The notes: a model not told the origin generated them from the letters alone. Positions 30,773 through 40,696 are shown, numbered from the stretch's first letter. The stretch: DNA of 64,000 nucleotides from an uncultured Alphaproteobacteria bacterium (GCA_902607435.1 CACLJX010000003.1:62001-126000), one strand, 5' to 3'. A program made the numbers and translations.

Positions 30773-30879
30773 AATAGTAAAATAATGGTACTAAAATTAA
30801 TTATATATTTAGGCAATACATACACTAAATATGAAAAGATACAAAAAATAGCAAAAATTAGTACCACAAATTTACTATT
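30773..30879 (-). promoter_or_regulatory. Structured leader/long inverted repeat upstream of gltDB
   Basis: Arms 30773-30798 and 30855-30879 share AATAGTAAA-N5-GGTACTAA in inverted orientation with equal spacing. A nested perfect hairpin atatttag-N12-ctaaatat lies at 30805-30832. Confidence 0.55.
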
Positions 30880-30913
30880 GATTAAAAAATAACAGTATTT
30901 CAAAAAAAATACC

Positions 30914-31822
30914 TTATTTTTTAATAGTTTTTTTTATAACTTCTTTGGTATCTCTTGGTTGTATGCCTAAATCTTTAAAGTTTTTATCTATATTTTCTAT
31001 CAGATTATCTTCTTTAAATAACATTAACTGATCAAGGGTAATGAAATTAAGAGGAGTTTTCTCTATAAAAAAAACAGCTATTTTAGCTAGATTAAAAGGA
31101 ATTGTAACAAAAACGCGTCTAACATTGAGGCAGTTAGCAATATATTGATAAAGACTTTTATAAGTAAAAGTTTCTGGCCCCACTAATTCATATTTATGAT
31201 TACCTTTAATTTGATTAACTACTATATTTTCAATTGCTTTAGCAATATCTCCTACATAAACTGGCTGCAATTTTGTATTACCACCTTCAAATAAAGGAAT
31301 AACAAAAGAAAATTTGAATATTAATAAAAGCTTTCCTAAAAATTTATCTCCACCTCCAATAATAACACTTGGTCTTATAATTGAAGAATTAATTAGGTTT
31401 TGCGAAATATATTTTTCTACTTTTTCTATATATTGAGATCTAATTGATGAAGAATCCTTTTTTACACCTAACCCAGAGAAGAAGATAAAATTTTTATTTT
31501 TATCAATTGAATTAATTAAGTCAACAAGCTGAAAATTAAAGTTCAGAATACTATTTTTATAAGTAAATAATTTTTTTTCATACCAAATTGTCTTTAAATT
31601 TATTAATGCATCAGAATTACGAATAACATTTTGTATTAAATTTTCCTCTAAATTTCTAAACTTTATTGGAATAATTTGCCCAAGATTTCCAAATAATCTC
31701 AATTTTGCTTCATTGATTGGCCTTTGAAAAGGGACTATTATTTTATAGCCTTTTTTTGCAACGCGATAAATGATATTTTGACCAACAAAACCAGATCCTC
31801 CAAAAATAACAACTGTTTTCAT
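30914..31822 (-). CDS. NAD(P)-binding epimerase/NDUFA9-like protein
   Basis: MKTVVIFGGSGFVGQNIIYRVAKKGYKIIVPFQRP; SSIIRPSVIIGGGDKFL; LQPVYVGDIAKAI. Confidence 0.85.
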   Translation of the reverse strand: MKTVVIFGGSGFVGQNIIYRVAKKGYKIIVPFQRPINEAKLRLFGNLGQIIPIKFRNLEENLIQNVIRNSDALINLKTIWYEKKLFTYKNSILNFNFQLVDLINSIDKNKNFIFFSGLGVKKDSSSIRSQYIEKVEKYISQNLINSSIIRPSVIIGGGDKFLGKLLLIFKFSFVIPLFEGGNTKLQPVYVGDIAKAIENIVVNQIKGNHKYELVGPETFTYKSLYQYIANCLNVRRVFVTIPFNLAKIAVFFIEKTPLNFITLDQLMLFKEDNLIENIDKNFKDLGIQPRDTKEVIKKTIKK

Positions 31823-31890
31823 GACGATTTAATTATAAAGTGATATAGCAATTTAATTTTGTATTTGAAAGGACTAGAACAAAAAGAAAA

Positions 31891-32502
31891 ATGAAAATTA
31901 AGCTTTATAAAAATGATTTACCAGCAAATCTAAAATTTTCTGAATCTATTGCTATTGATACTGAAACGATGGGCCTTAATCCGCTGAGAGATAGATTATG
32001 TTTAATACAATTATCGACTGGCAATAATATTTGTCATTTAATCAAGCTTGAAAATATTGGCTTTAAACCAAAAAATTTAATAAAAATATTAAATAATAAA
32101 AAAATATTGAAAATATTTCATTTTGCTAGATTTGATATTGCAATTCTAAAATTTACATTCAATATTAATATTGAAAATGTTTATTGTACTAAAATTGCAT
32201 CAAAATTAGCTCGTACGTTTACTGACAAGCATGGTTATAATGATTTATGTAAAGAATTGCTCAACAAAAAAATATCAAAAAATGAACAAACGTCTGATTG
32301 GGGTAGATCACAATTAACTAAGGCACAACAAAAATATGCTGCAACAGATGTACTTTACTTACACAAAATTAAAAAAAAGTTAGACAGAATGCTTATCAGA
32401 GAAAATAGAATGGATTTAGCACATTCATGTTTTAATTTTATAAAACACAGAACTAATCTTGATCTTGAAGGATGGGCTGAACAAGATATATTTAGACATT
32501 AA
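31891..32502 (+). CDS. rnd: Ribonuclease D-like 3'-5' exonuclease (short form without HRDC)
   Basis: AIDTETMGLNPLRDRLCLIQLS; KIFHFARFDIAIL; YAATDVLYLHKI. Confidence 0.9.
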   Translation: MKIKLYKNDLPANLKFSESIAIDTETMGLNPLRDRLCLIQLSTGNNICHLIKLENIGFKPKNLIKILNNKKILKIFHFARFDIAILKFTFNINIENVYCTKIASKLARTFTDKHGYNDLCKELLNKKISKNEQTSDWGRSQLTKAQQKYAATDVLYLHKIKKKLDRMLIRENRMDLAHSCFNFIKHRTNLDLEGWAEQDIFRH

Positions 32503-32509
32503 TTCTATT

Positions 32510-33466
32510 ATGAAAAAAGATCAAATAATAAAAGAAGCAAAAAAAGTTTTAAAAATTGAAATTGATGGAGCAAAAACTCTTACATCAAGTTTTAATAATT
32601 CTTTTTTTAATATTGTGAATACTATTTTTAATACAAAAGGATTAATTGTTGTAACTGGCATTGGTAAAAGTGGACATATTGCTAATAAAATTGCAGCAAC
32701 TTTATCTTCTACAGGTACGCCCTCTCATTTTGTTCATCCATCAGAAGCTAGTCACGGGGATCTAGGGAGTATAACAAAAAATGATTGCATACTTGCTTTT
32801 TCAAATTCAGGTCAATCTAATGAATTAAATGATATAATAAATTATGCAAAAAGATTTGGCATTCCACTGCTCAGTGTTTCATCTAATAAAAAAGGTTTAT
32901 TATCAAAAAATTCAGACTTTTCTATTGTTTTTAAAAAGCCAATTGAAGCTTGTCCTCTAAATTTAGCTCCTACAAGTTCAACAACAATGAGTTTAATTAT
33001 TGGTGATGCAATAGCAATTACATTATTAAAAATGAGAGGATTTAAAAAATCTAATTTTGTAAAATTTCATCCAGGCGGTAATCTAGGAAAAGATCTAGTT
33101 AAATTATCGGAGATTATGCATGATAAATCTGAACTACCTCTTGTAGATGAGAATGAATTGATGGCAAAAGTATTAATATTAATTTCAGAAAAAAGTTTTG
33201 GTTGTGTTGGTGTGATTAATAATAAAAAAAATTTAGTTGGAGTAATTACTGATGGTGATCTTCGTAGAAATATGGATAGTAACATTATTAATAAAAAAGC
33301 AAAACTAGTAATGACACACAAACCCTATTTAGCCTCAAAAGATACTTTAGTAGCAGAGGCACTCAACATCATGAATACAAAAAAAATAACTAGCTTATTC
33401 ATTTGCAAAAATGAAAAACCAATAGGTATTGTACATATTCACGATCTTTTGAGATTAAGTTCATAA
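32510..33466 (+). CDS. kdsD: Arabinose-5-phosphate isomerase (KpsF/GutQ family) with CBS pair
   Basis: VVTGIGKSGHIANKIAATLSSTGTPSHFVHPSEASHGDLG; the likely start is the internal Met at 32510 because the longer ORF overlaps rnd. Confidence 0.93.
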   Translation: MKKDQIIKEAKKVLKIEIDGAKTLTSSFNNSFFNIVNTIFNTKGLIVVTGIGKSGHIANKIAATLSSTGTPSHFVHPSEASHGDLGSITKNDCILAFSNSGQSNELNDIINYAKRFGIPLLSVSSNKKGLLSKNSDFSIVFKKPIEACPLNLAPTSSTTMSLIIGDAIAITLLKMRGFKKSNFVKFHPGGNLGKDLVKLSEIMHDKSELPLVDENELMAKVLILISEKSFGCVGVINNKKNLVGVITDGDLRRNMDSNIINKKAKLVMTHKPYLASKDTLVAEALNIMNTKKITSLFICKNEKPIGIVHIHDLLRLSS

Positions 33467-33467
33467 A

Positions 33468-33917
33468 TTGAATATATTACTTCAAATTAACAAAAAAATT
33501 TTACTACTGATTCTAATATTTATAACTGTATTATTTATTATTATTGTGTTGAATAATAATATGAAAATAGCTTTAGAAGAAGTAATCTCAAATGAAGAAA
33601 ACACATCATTTGATATTGCAAATCCTAGTTTTACTATAAATAATGAAGGAAAAAAAATCTCAGTAAAAGCTAAAAAGGGAAAATTTTTAAATAAAAATTT
33701 AATTCTTTTAGAAAATGAAGTTATCTTTAAATCTAAACAATTTAGACTTCTAACTAATAAAGTTACATTTAATCAAAAAAATCAAACAGCTGAAAGTAAA
33801 CAATCATCTAAATTCCATTCTGATGGTACAACAATTGTATCAGAAGGATTTAAAATAACAGAGCATGGAGATATAATTTTATTTAATGGTAAAACAATAT
33901 TAATATTAAATAAATAA
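33468..33917 (+). CDS. lptC: LPS export system protein LptC-like
   Basis: 149 aa, N-terminal TM, position before lptA-lptB; TTG start. Confidence 0.75.
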   Translation: MNILLQINKKILLLILIFITVLFIIIVLNNNMKIALEEVISNEENTSFDIANPSFTINNEGKKISVKAKKGKFLNKNLILLENEVIFKSKQFRLLTNKVTFNQKNQTAESKQSSKFHSDGTTIVSEGFKITEHGDIILFNGKTILILNK

Positions 33918-33925
33918 TTTATTAA

Positions 33926-34681
33926 ATGATAAGGTTTATTATAATTTTTATTTTTTTGACAACTATAATTAATGCAAGAGAGGTTGGTCAAACAGAAATT
34001 ACAACTGATGAAGGTATAGAAGTATATCAAAAAGAAAAATATTATTTACTTAAAAAAAATGTTGACATTCAATCTGATAATTTTAATTTAAAAGCGAATC
34101 AAGTAAAGGCTTTCTTTGACAAAGATTTATATGACATTATAAATATTTATTCTAAAGGAAATGTTATTTTAGAATCAAAACAAGGCATTAATGCAACAGG
34201 TAATGAAATAAATTTTAATACAAAAAATGAGAATATATACATTAGCGGAGAAAAATCATATTTAAGTAATAAAAATATTATAATGAAATCAGATGGATCA
34301 ATAGAGGTAAAAAATAACTCGGGAAAATTTAATTTATTTGGAATTAATTCAAAAATTATAACAACTGATCTTGAAATAACAGGTTTAAAAATAGAAGGTA
34401 ATTATATTTTTATCAATGGTGAAAATGTAGTAGAAAATTTAAATGTAGAAGATAAAACACAAATTTATATTAAAACCAAAACACTGGAAATGTATGCATT
34501 AAAAGCAGATTATGATAAAAAAAATAATATTATAGAGCTATTTAATAATGTTAAAATATTTAGGAACGAAGAAATTATTACGGGAGATTATGCAAAAATA
34601 AATACTCTTGATGAAACATATAAAATTACTTCAAATAAAAGTAAAAAAGTAAAAGTTTTACTTAATAAAATAAATGACTAA
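33926..34681 (+). CDS. lptA: LPS transport protein LptA/OstA-like
   Basis: Signal peptide, OstA-like beta repeats (QSDNFNLKANQVKAFF...GNVIL), directly upstream of lptB. Confidence 0.82.
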   Translation: MIRFIIIFIFLTTIINAREVGQTEITTDEGIEVYQKEKYYLLKKNVDIQSDNFNLKANQVKAFFDKDLYDIINIYSKGNVILESKQGINATGNEINFNTKNENIYISGEKSYLSNKNIIMKSDGSIEVKNNSGKFNLFGINSKIITTDLEITGLKIEGNYIFINGENVVENLNVEDKTQIYIKTKTLEMYALKADYDKKNNIIELFNNVKIFRNEEIITGDYAKINTLDETYKITSNKSKKVKVLLNKIND

Positions 34682-35417
34682 ATTTAGTATGTTAGATGAT
34701 GGATTAATAGTTAACAAAATTTCAAAATCATTTGGCAAAAAACAAATTGTTAGAGATGTAAACTTAAATATTCAAAAAGGAGCAATAGTTGGATTGTTAG
34801 GCCCTAATGGTGCTGGCAAAACAACAATATTCCATATGATAGTAGGCCTTATGAAGCCTGAAACTGGTTCAATCTATGTTGATAAAATTAATGTATCAAA
34901 CCTGCCCATTTATTTAAGAGGACAAAAAGGAATAAGTTATTTACCTCAAGAAGCATCTATTTTTAGAGGAATGAATGTTGAGGATAATTTGATGTCAATA
35001 ATTGAAATTGTAGAAACGAATAAAAATAAACATCAAATACTATTAGAAAATCTGTTAAATGAATTTGATATTGCACATGTTAAAAAATCTAAATCTATTG
35101 TGCTATCAGGTGGAGAGAGAAGACGTTTAGAAATTGCAAGAACTCTTGCATCCAACCCGAGCTATTTGCTTTTAGATGAACCTCTTACAGGTATTGATCC
35201 TGTATCAATCGAAGAAATAAAAATAATGATTAAAAAATTAAAAAATAAAAATATTGGAATTTTGATAACAGATCATAATGTGCGTGAAACATTAAAGATA
35301 GTTGATAAAGTATATATATTGAATGAAGGAGCTATTTTTTTTGAAGGTAATCCTGAAGAAGCTGTCAAAAATGAAAAAATTAAAAAATTTTATTTAGGAC
35401 CTAATTTTTCAATTTAA
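34674..35417 (+). CDS. lptB: LPS export ABC transporter ATP-binding protein
   Basis: GLLGPNGAGKTTIFHMIVGL; LSGGERRRLEIARTLASNPSYLLLDEPLTGIDP; GILITDHNVRETL. Confidence 0.96.
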   Translation: MTKFSMLDDGLIVNKISKSFGKKQIVRDVNLNIQKGAIVGLLGPNGAGKTTIFHMIVGLMKPETGSIYVDKINVSNLPIYLRGQKGISYLPQEASIFRGMNVEDNLMSIIEIVETNKNKHQILLENLLNEFDIAHVKKSKSIVLSGGERRRLEIARTLASNPSYLLLDEPLTGIDPVSIEEIKIMIKKLKNKNIGILITDHNVRETLKIVDKVYILNEGAIFFEGNPEEAVKNEKIKKFYLGPNFSI

Positions 35418-35423
35418 CAATAT

Positions 35424-36731
35424 ATGCTGATTAGTTCAAAAGTATTAAATGGTATCAATGGAATTGCAAAAATTCCAGGCGATAAATCTATATCTCATCG
35501 TTCAATAATTATATCTTCTATAACTAAAGGAACATGTAAAATTACTAATATTCTTAGATCTTCAGATGTAATGAATACAATAAATGCATTTAAATTAATG
35601 GGTGTTCAAATAGAAAAAACTAAGGAAACGATTACAATTTATGGAAAAGGACTAAATTCCTTAACTAAACCAAAAAAAAAAATTAATTTAGGAAATTCTG
35701 GGACAAGTGCTCGTCTTCTTATCGGCTTACTCGCTGCACAAAATTTTGAGGTTGATTTAATAGGAGATAATTCTTTATCTAAAAGGCCAATGGGAAGAAT
35801 TATTAACCCTCTTGTAAAAATGGGTGCTGATATTTTATCAAATAATGAAAAACTTCCACTAAATATAAAAGGAAAACAATTAACTAATATAAAATATTTT
35901 TTAGAAATACCTTCGGCTCAAGTTAAATCTGGTATAGCTCTCGCTGCTTTATTTGTTAAAAATAAAACTGAAATAATAGAAAAACATATAACAAGAAATC
36001 ACACTGAGATTATGCTTAAATCATTCGGAGCAAATATTGAAGTAAAGAAAAAAGATAAATACAATCATATTTACGTCAGAGGTCAAAAAGAATTGTCTCC
36101 AAAAAATATAAAAATTCCTTCAGATCTGTCAAGCGCAGCTTTTTTAATTGTTGCTGCTCTCATAAATAATAATTCACATATTATAATGACTAATATAAAT
36201 CTGAACCCTACAAGAGATGGCTTTGTAAAAGCTGTAAATCTCATGGGAGGAAATATAATTATTAAAAATAAAAAAAATATTAATGGTGAAATTATTGGAG
36301 ATATAGAAGTAAAGAGCTCTGAATTAAATGGTTGTAAATTAAGCAAAGATATAGCCAAGCTAATGATAGATGAGTATCCTATACTTGCAGTTGCAGCTTC
36401 ATTTGCAAATTCACCTTCTATTTTTGAAGGTCTTGGTGAGCTTAGGATAAAAGAAAGTGATAGACTGGAATTAATAAGATATAATTTAGAAAATTGTGGT
36501 ATTTTTTGCAAAATAATAGGTGATGATTTATTAATCGATCCTACTAATAATTTTTCTCCAATAAAAAATAATATTAAAACTGATTGTGATCACCGAATTG
36601 CTATGGCATTCGCTATTATGGGAACAAAATTAGGATTGAATTTAAACATTAATGACTCTGAATATATTAAAACAAGTTTTCCTGATTTTGTATCTGTACT
36701 TAATTCACTTGGAGGCAATTTAACTGAATAA
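35424..36731 (+). CDS. aroA: 3-phosphoshikimate 1-carboxyvinyltransferase
   Basis: IPGDKSISHRSIIISS; LGNSGTSARLLIGLLA; KESDRLELI; DCDHRIAMAFA. Confidence 0.97.
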   Translation: MLISSKVLNGINGIAKIPGDKSISHRSIIISSITKGTCKITNILRSSDVMNTINAFKLMGVQIEKTKETITIYGKGLNSLTKPKKKINLGNSGTSARLLIGLLAAQNFEVDLIGDNSLSKRPMGRIINPLVKMGADILSNNEKLPLNIKGKQLTNIKYFLEIPSAQVKSGIALAALFVKNKTEIIEKHITRNHTEIMLKSFGANIEVKKKDKYNHIYVRGQKELSPKNIKIPSDLSSAAFLIVAALINNNSHIIMTNINLNPTRDGFVKAVNLMGGNIIIKNKKNINGEIIGDIEVKSSELNGCKLSKDIAKLMIDEYPILAVAASFANSPSIFEGLGELRIKESDRLELIRYNLENCGIFCKIIGDDLLIDPTNNFSPIKNNIKTDCDHRIAMAFAIMGTKLGLNLNINDSEYIKTSFPDFVSVLNSLGGNLTE

Positions 36732-37380
36732 AATAATTATATCTATTGATGGATCTTCTGGATCTGGAAAAGAAAAAATAGCGAAGTATATTGCAAAAAA
36801 GTACAGTCTATATCATCTTGATTCTGGTATTCTTTATCGAAGATTGGCAGCAAAACTTTTATTAAAAAAAATAGATTGTAATAATTTCATACAAATTAAT
36901 AAATATTTAAGATCTTTAAATACAATATCCTATAGAAAACACAAAAGTTTAAGAAATGAAGAAATAGGAAAAAAAACTTCACTAATAGCCACTAATCCTC
37001 AAGTAAGAAGATTTGTAAATAATCAACAGCGTTTTGCTGTCTCTAAATTATTAAAAAAATATAAAGGTTGTGTGATAGATGGCAGAGATATTGGGTCAAA
37101 AGTTTTTAATAATGCTCAAATTAAGCTTTTTATAGAAGTAAAATTAGAAATAAGAGCAAAAAGACGTCATAAACAGTTGATTGAACAAGGTGAAAAGCCT
37201 ATACACAGCCAAATTTTAAAGGATCTTAAATTGCGAGATATAACTGATAGAACAAGAAAAGCATCTCCACTTATAGTGCCGGCTAATGCTGTAATAATCG
37301 ATAATTCAAATTCTTTTAAACTTACAATCATACAAATTAATAAAGCTTTAAAAAAAATTAAATCAATTTTGAAATTATGA
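36724..37380 (+). CDS. cmk: Cytidylate kinase; N-terminus extended past the ORF-track start, non-ATG initiation required
   Basis: Frame from CTG at 36724: (L)NKIIISIDGSSGSGKEKIAKYIAKKYSLYHLDSGILYRRLAAK joined to ORF 36844-37380 (VIDGRDIGSKVF...KLRDITDRTRKASPL). An in-frame TAA sits at 36721-36723. Confidence 0.88.
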   Translation: MNKIIISIDGSSGSGKEKIAKYIAKKYSLYHLDSGILYRRLAAKLLLKKIDCNNFIQINKYLRSLNTISYRKHKSLRNEEIGKKTSLIATNPQVRRFVNNQQRFAVSKLLKKYKGCVIDGRDIGSKVFNNAQIKLFIEVKLEIRAKRRHKQLIEQGEKPIHSQILKDLKLRDITDRTRKASPLIVPANAVIIDNSNSFKLTIIQINKALKKIKSILKL

Positions 37381-39083
37381 TTGATAGTAAGAATATATCA
37401 AAAATATCAAATACTGATTATGAAGATTTAATTAAAAAATCACTTAGTTTTGAAACGAACAAAGAAAAATCAATTGTAGATGGTAAAGTTGTATCTATTG
37501 ACAAAGAAAATGTTATCATTGATGTAGGTTTAAAAAGCGAAGGAAGGATTCCAATATCTGAATTTACAAGACCAGGACAATCTCCTGAAATTAATATAGG
37601 CGATAATTACAAAGTTTATATAGATAAGGTTGATGGCAAAAATGGTGAAACTAGATTATCAAGAGAAAAAGCAGTAAAACAAGCTGCATGGAATAATCTC
37701 CAAGATTCTTTTACAAATGGAAAATCTGTTGTTGGAATTCCTTTTAATAGAGTGAAAGGTGGTTTAAGTGTTGATCTTGACGGAGTTATCGCTTTTCTTC
37801 CAGGTAGCCAAGTAGATTCACGTCAAACTATGCGTGATACAAAAGAACTTCTTAATAAACCAATTGATTTATTAATTTTAAAAATGGACAAATATAGAGG
37901 AAACATTGTTGTTTCTCACAAAGCTATTTCTGATATAGAACTTCAAGAACAAAGAAATAAATTGCTTTCAACTATTAGAGAAGGATCAATAGTAAAAGGT
38001 AAAGTAAAGAATATTACTGATTATGGTGCTTTTATTGATTTAGGTGGAATAGACGGTTTAGTCCATGTAACTGACATTTCTTGGAAAAAAATTAATCATC
38101 CATCTGAAGAACTCACAATAGGATCTGAGATTAAAGTTAAAGTTTTAAAATATGATGAGGAAATTACTCGCTTAAGTCTTGGTATAAAACAACTTACAGA
38201 AGATCCTTGGGATAGTGTTGATGATAAATTTAAATTAGATGGTACTTATGAAGTTAAAGTTACTGCTATTTCAGATCAAGTAGTTACTATAAACATGCAT
38301 GAAAATTTTGATGGATTTATTCAAATCCAAAATTTAAGTTGGTTAAAAAAACCTCCACATCCGTCTAAAATAGTTCAGATAGATGATCAATTAACGGTTA
38401 AATTAATTGAGATTGATAAAGAAAAAAGGCGCTTAAATTGTAGTCTTAAACAACTAAAAGAAAATCCTTGGGACACCATTACAAAAAATTATAAAGTAGA
38501 AGATATATTAGAAACTCAAATAGTTAACAAAGTAGACTTTGGGATTTTTGTAAAAATCTTTGAGGAAATTGATGGTATGGTTCATATATCAGATTTAGAC
38601 TGGGATGAAAAAAAAGGCAATAATCTCCTACAGTCTATGCAAAAAGGTGATAAAATTAAAGTTAAAATACTGGAAATTGATTCCTCAAAAGAAAGAGTGA
38701 GCTTAAGTGTTAAACATTTGACTGAAGATCCTGTACAAAAATATATCTCAAAAAATCCTATAAAATCAATTGTAAGTGGAAAAATAATCTCAATTGATGA
38801 AAAAGGTATTACTGTGAATCTCGAAGAAAATATAAATGGTTTTATAAAAAAGAGTAATCTATCTAGTAATAAAAATGAGCAAAAAATTGATCATTTTGCT
38901 AAAGGGGAGACTATTGATTCTATGATTGTTTCTTATGATAATAAATTAAGAAAAATAAATTTATCTATAAAAAATAAAGAAATAGATGAAGAGAAAAAAA
39001 CATTATCAGAATATGGTTCAAAAGATTCTGGGGCTTCCCTTGGGGATATTTTAGGTGATGCTTTAAATAAACAATCTAATTAA
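37377..39083 (+). CDS. rpsA: 30S ribosomal protein S1
   Basis: 568 aa, repeated S1 domains (VKGKVKNITDYGAFIDLGGIDGLVHVTDISWKK). Confidence 0.97.
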   Translation: MIDSKNISKISNTDYEDLIKKSLSFETNKEKSIVDGKVVSIDKENVIIDVGLKSEGRIPISEFTRPGQSPEINIGDNYKVYIDKVDGKNGETRLSREKAVKQAAWNNLQDSFTNGKSVVGIPFNRVKGGLSVDLDGVIAFLPGSQVDSRQTMRDTKELLNKPIDLLILKMDKYRGNIVVSHKAISDIELQEQRNKLLSTIREGSIVKGKVKNITDYGAFIDLGGIDGLVHVTDISWKKINHPSEELTIGSEIKVKVLKYDEEITRLSLGIKQLTEDPWDSVDDKFKLDGTYEVKVTAISDQVVTINMHENFDGFIQIQNLSWLKKPPHPSKIVQIDDQLTVKLIEIDKEKRRLNCSLKQLKENPWDTITKNYKVEDILETQIVNKVDFGIFVKIFEEIDGMVHISDLDWDEKKGNNLLQSMQKGDKIKVKILEIDSSKERVSLSVKHLTEDPVQKYISKNPIKSIVSGKIISIDEKGITVNLEENINGFIKKSNLSSNKNEQKIDHFAKGETIDSMIVSYDNKLRKINLSIKNKEIDEEKKTLSEYGSKDSGASLGDILGDALNKQSN

Positions 39084-39379
39084 TGATTAAATCTGAGCTA
39101 ATCCTCAAACTACGTAATAAATATCCATCTTTAAGCTTAAATGACACTGAAAAAATTTTAGATTTATTTCTGAATAATATTCTAAAAAGTCTCCAAAATA
39201 GTAAAAAAATTGAGATCAGAGGTTTTGGAACATTTAGCAAAAGAATTAACAAAGAAAAATTTGTTAGAAATCCAAAAACCAATGAAAAAATCTTTAAAAA
39301 AGAAAATCATAAAATACATTTTAAAATAGGAAAAATTCTTCATAAAAGAATTAATTCTATTGATCAAATAAAAGGATGA
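39083..39379 (+). CDS. ihfB: Integration host factor beta subunit/HU-family protein
   Basis: 98 aa; KIEIRGFGTFSKRINKEKFVRNPKTNEKI. Confidence 0.9.
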   Translation: MIKSELILKLRNKYPSLSLNDTEKILDLFLNNILKSLQNSKKIEIRGFGTFSKRINKEKFVRNPKTNEKIFKKENHKIHFKIGKILHKRINSIDQIKG

Positions 39380-40068
39380 CTTTCAAAAAAAAAGTTATAG
39401 TAGCCTTAGATTCAAATAATTTTAAACAAACAGAAAGCCTGATTGAGAAAATTAAAGAATATATTTTTGGTGTAAAGATAGGTTATGAATTTTTTTTTAA
39501 TTTTGGTCTAGATGGTTATAAAAAAATTCAGAATAAAAAGATTAATATTTTCTTGGATTTAAAACTTCACGATATTCCTAATACTATAAAACACGGAATT
39601 GTTGCAATTGCTGATTTAAATCCATATTTTACAACTGTTCATATTTCTGGCGGAGATGAAATGCTCAAAATGGCTTTTTTAAATAAAAAAAAAACTAAAA
39701 TTCTTGGTGTTACAGCTTTAACGAGTTTAAATAACTATCAAGTTAATAAATATTATCTAAGAAAAAATGTTGAAAAACTAGTCAATGACTATGTGATCTA
39801 TGCACTAGAAAATAAATTAGATGGAATTGTATGCAGTCCACATGAAATAAAAAAAGTTAAGAAATTATCTGGAAATAATCTTCTAATCGTAACACCAGGA
39901 ATAAGACCATCTTCTTATAAAAAAACTGATGATCAAAAAAGAATTATGAGTCCAGCAGAAGCTATTTCTTATGGAGCAGATTATCTTGTGATAGGTCGGC
40001 CAATTACTATGAGTCTTGATCCGATTAAAGAAATAATTAATATTAATTCTGAAATTGAAAAAAATTAA
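39376..40068 (+). CDS. pyrF: Orotidine 5'-phosphate decarboxylase
   Basis: VIVALDSNN; KIGYEFFFNFG; FLDLKLHDIPNTI; VTPGIRP; GADYLVIGRPIT. Confidence 0.96.
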   Translation: MTFKKKVIVALDSNNFKQTESLIEKIKEYIFGVKIGYEFFFNFGLDGYKKIQNKKINIFLDLKLHDIPNTIKHGIVAIADLNPYFTTVHISGGDEMLKMAFLNKKKTKILGVTALTSLNNYQVNKYYLRKNVEKLVNDYVIYALENKLDGIVCSPHEIKKVKKLSGNNLLIVTPGIRPSSYKKTDDQKRIMSPAEAISYGADYLVIGRPITMSLDPIKEIININSEIEKN

Positions 40069-40696
40069 AATTAAAATCTGCGGAATAAAAGATACAACAA
40101 TATTAGATTGTTGTTACAAAAATATTGTTAATTTTTATGGACTAATTTTTTATAAAAAAAGTCCAAGAAATTTAAGTGTTGAACAAGCTTTGAAATTAAT
40201 TAACTATAAAAAAAATTTAAAAACAATGCCAGTAGGGGTGTTTTATAATCATAATATTAATTATGTATCCGAAATAATTAAAAAATTAAATTTAAAATAT
40301 ATTCAACTTCATGGAAATGAAAATAATATTTATATTTCGAAATTAAAAAATAAATTTGATTTAAAAATCATTAAAGCAATAGGAATTAGAGAAAAAAATG
40401 ATTTAGAAAAAATTAAAATGTACTTCAATGCTGATTTTTACTTATTTGATTATAAACCTGATAATAATGATCTACCTGGAGGCAATGCAAAATCATTTGA
40501 TTGGTCATTATTAAGAAACAAAGATATTGACAAGCCCTGGTTTATTTCTGGAGGAATAAACATAGATAATGTTAGCGAAATTTTAAAAAAATTAATTCCC
40601 TATGGAATTGATATTTCATCAGGTGTAGAAGCAAGTCCTGGAATTAAAAGTACAAAAAAAATTAATGATTTGTTGGAAATATTAAATGCAAAATAA
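40055..40696 (+). CDS. trpF: Phosphoribosylanthranilate isomerase
   Basis: [42 protein letters not shown]. Confidence 0.95.
   Translation: MKKIKIKICGIKDTTILDCCYKNIVNFYGLIFYKKSPRNLSVEQALKLINYKKNLKTMPVGVFYNHNINYVSEIIKKLNLKYIQLHGNENNIYISKLKNKFDLKIIKAIGIREKNDLEKIKMYFNADFYLFDYKPDNNDLPGGNAKSFDWSLLRNKDIDKPWFISGGINIDNVSEILKKLIPYGIDISSGVEASPGIKSTKKINDLLEILNAK

Noticed and set aside
30601-30903. 100-aa ORF overlapping the gltD start
   Set aside because: Overlaps gltD in another frame; hydrophobic translation of an AT-rich leader, no family resemblance.
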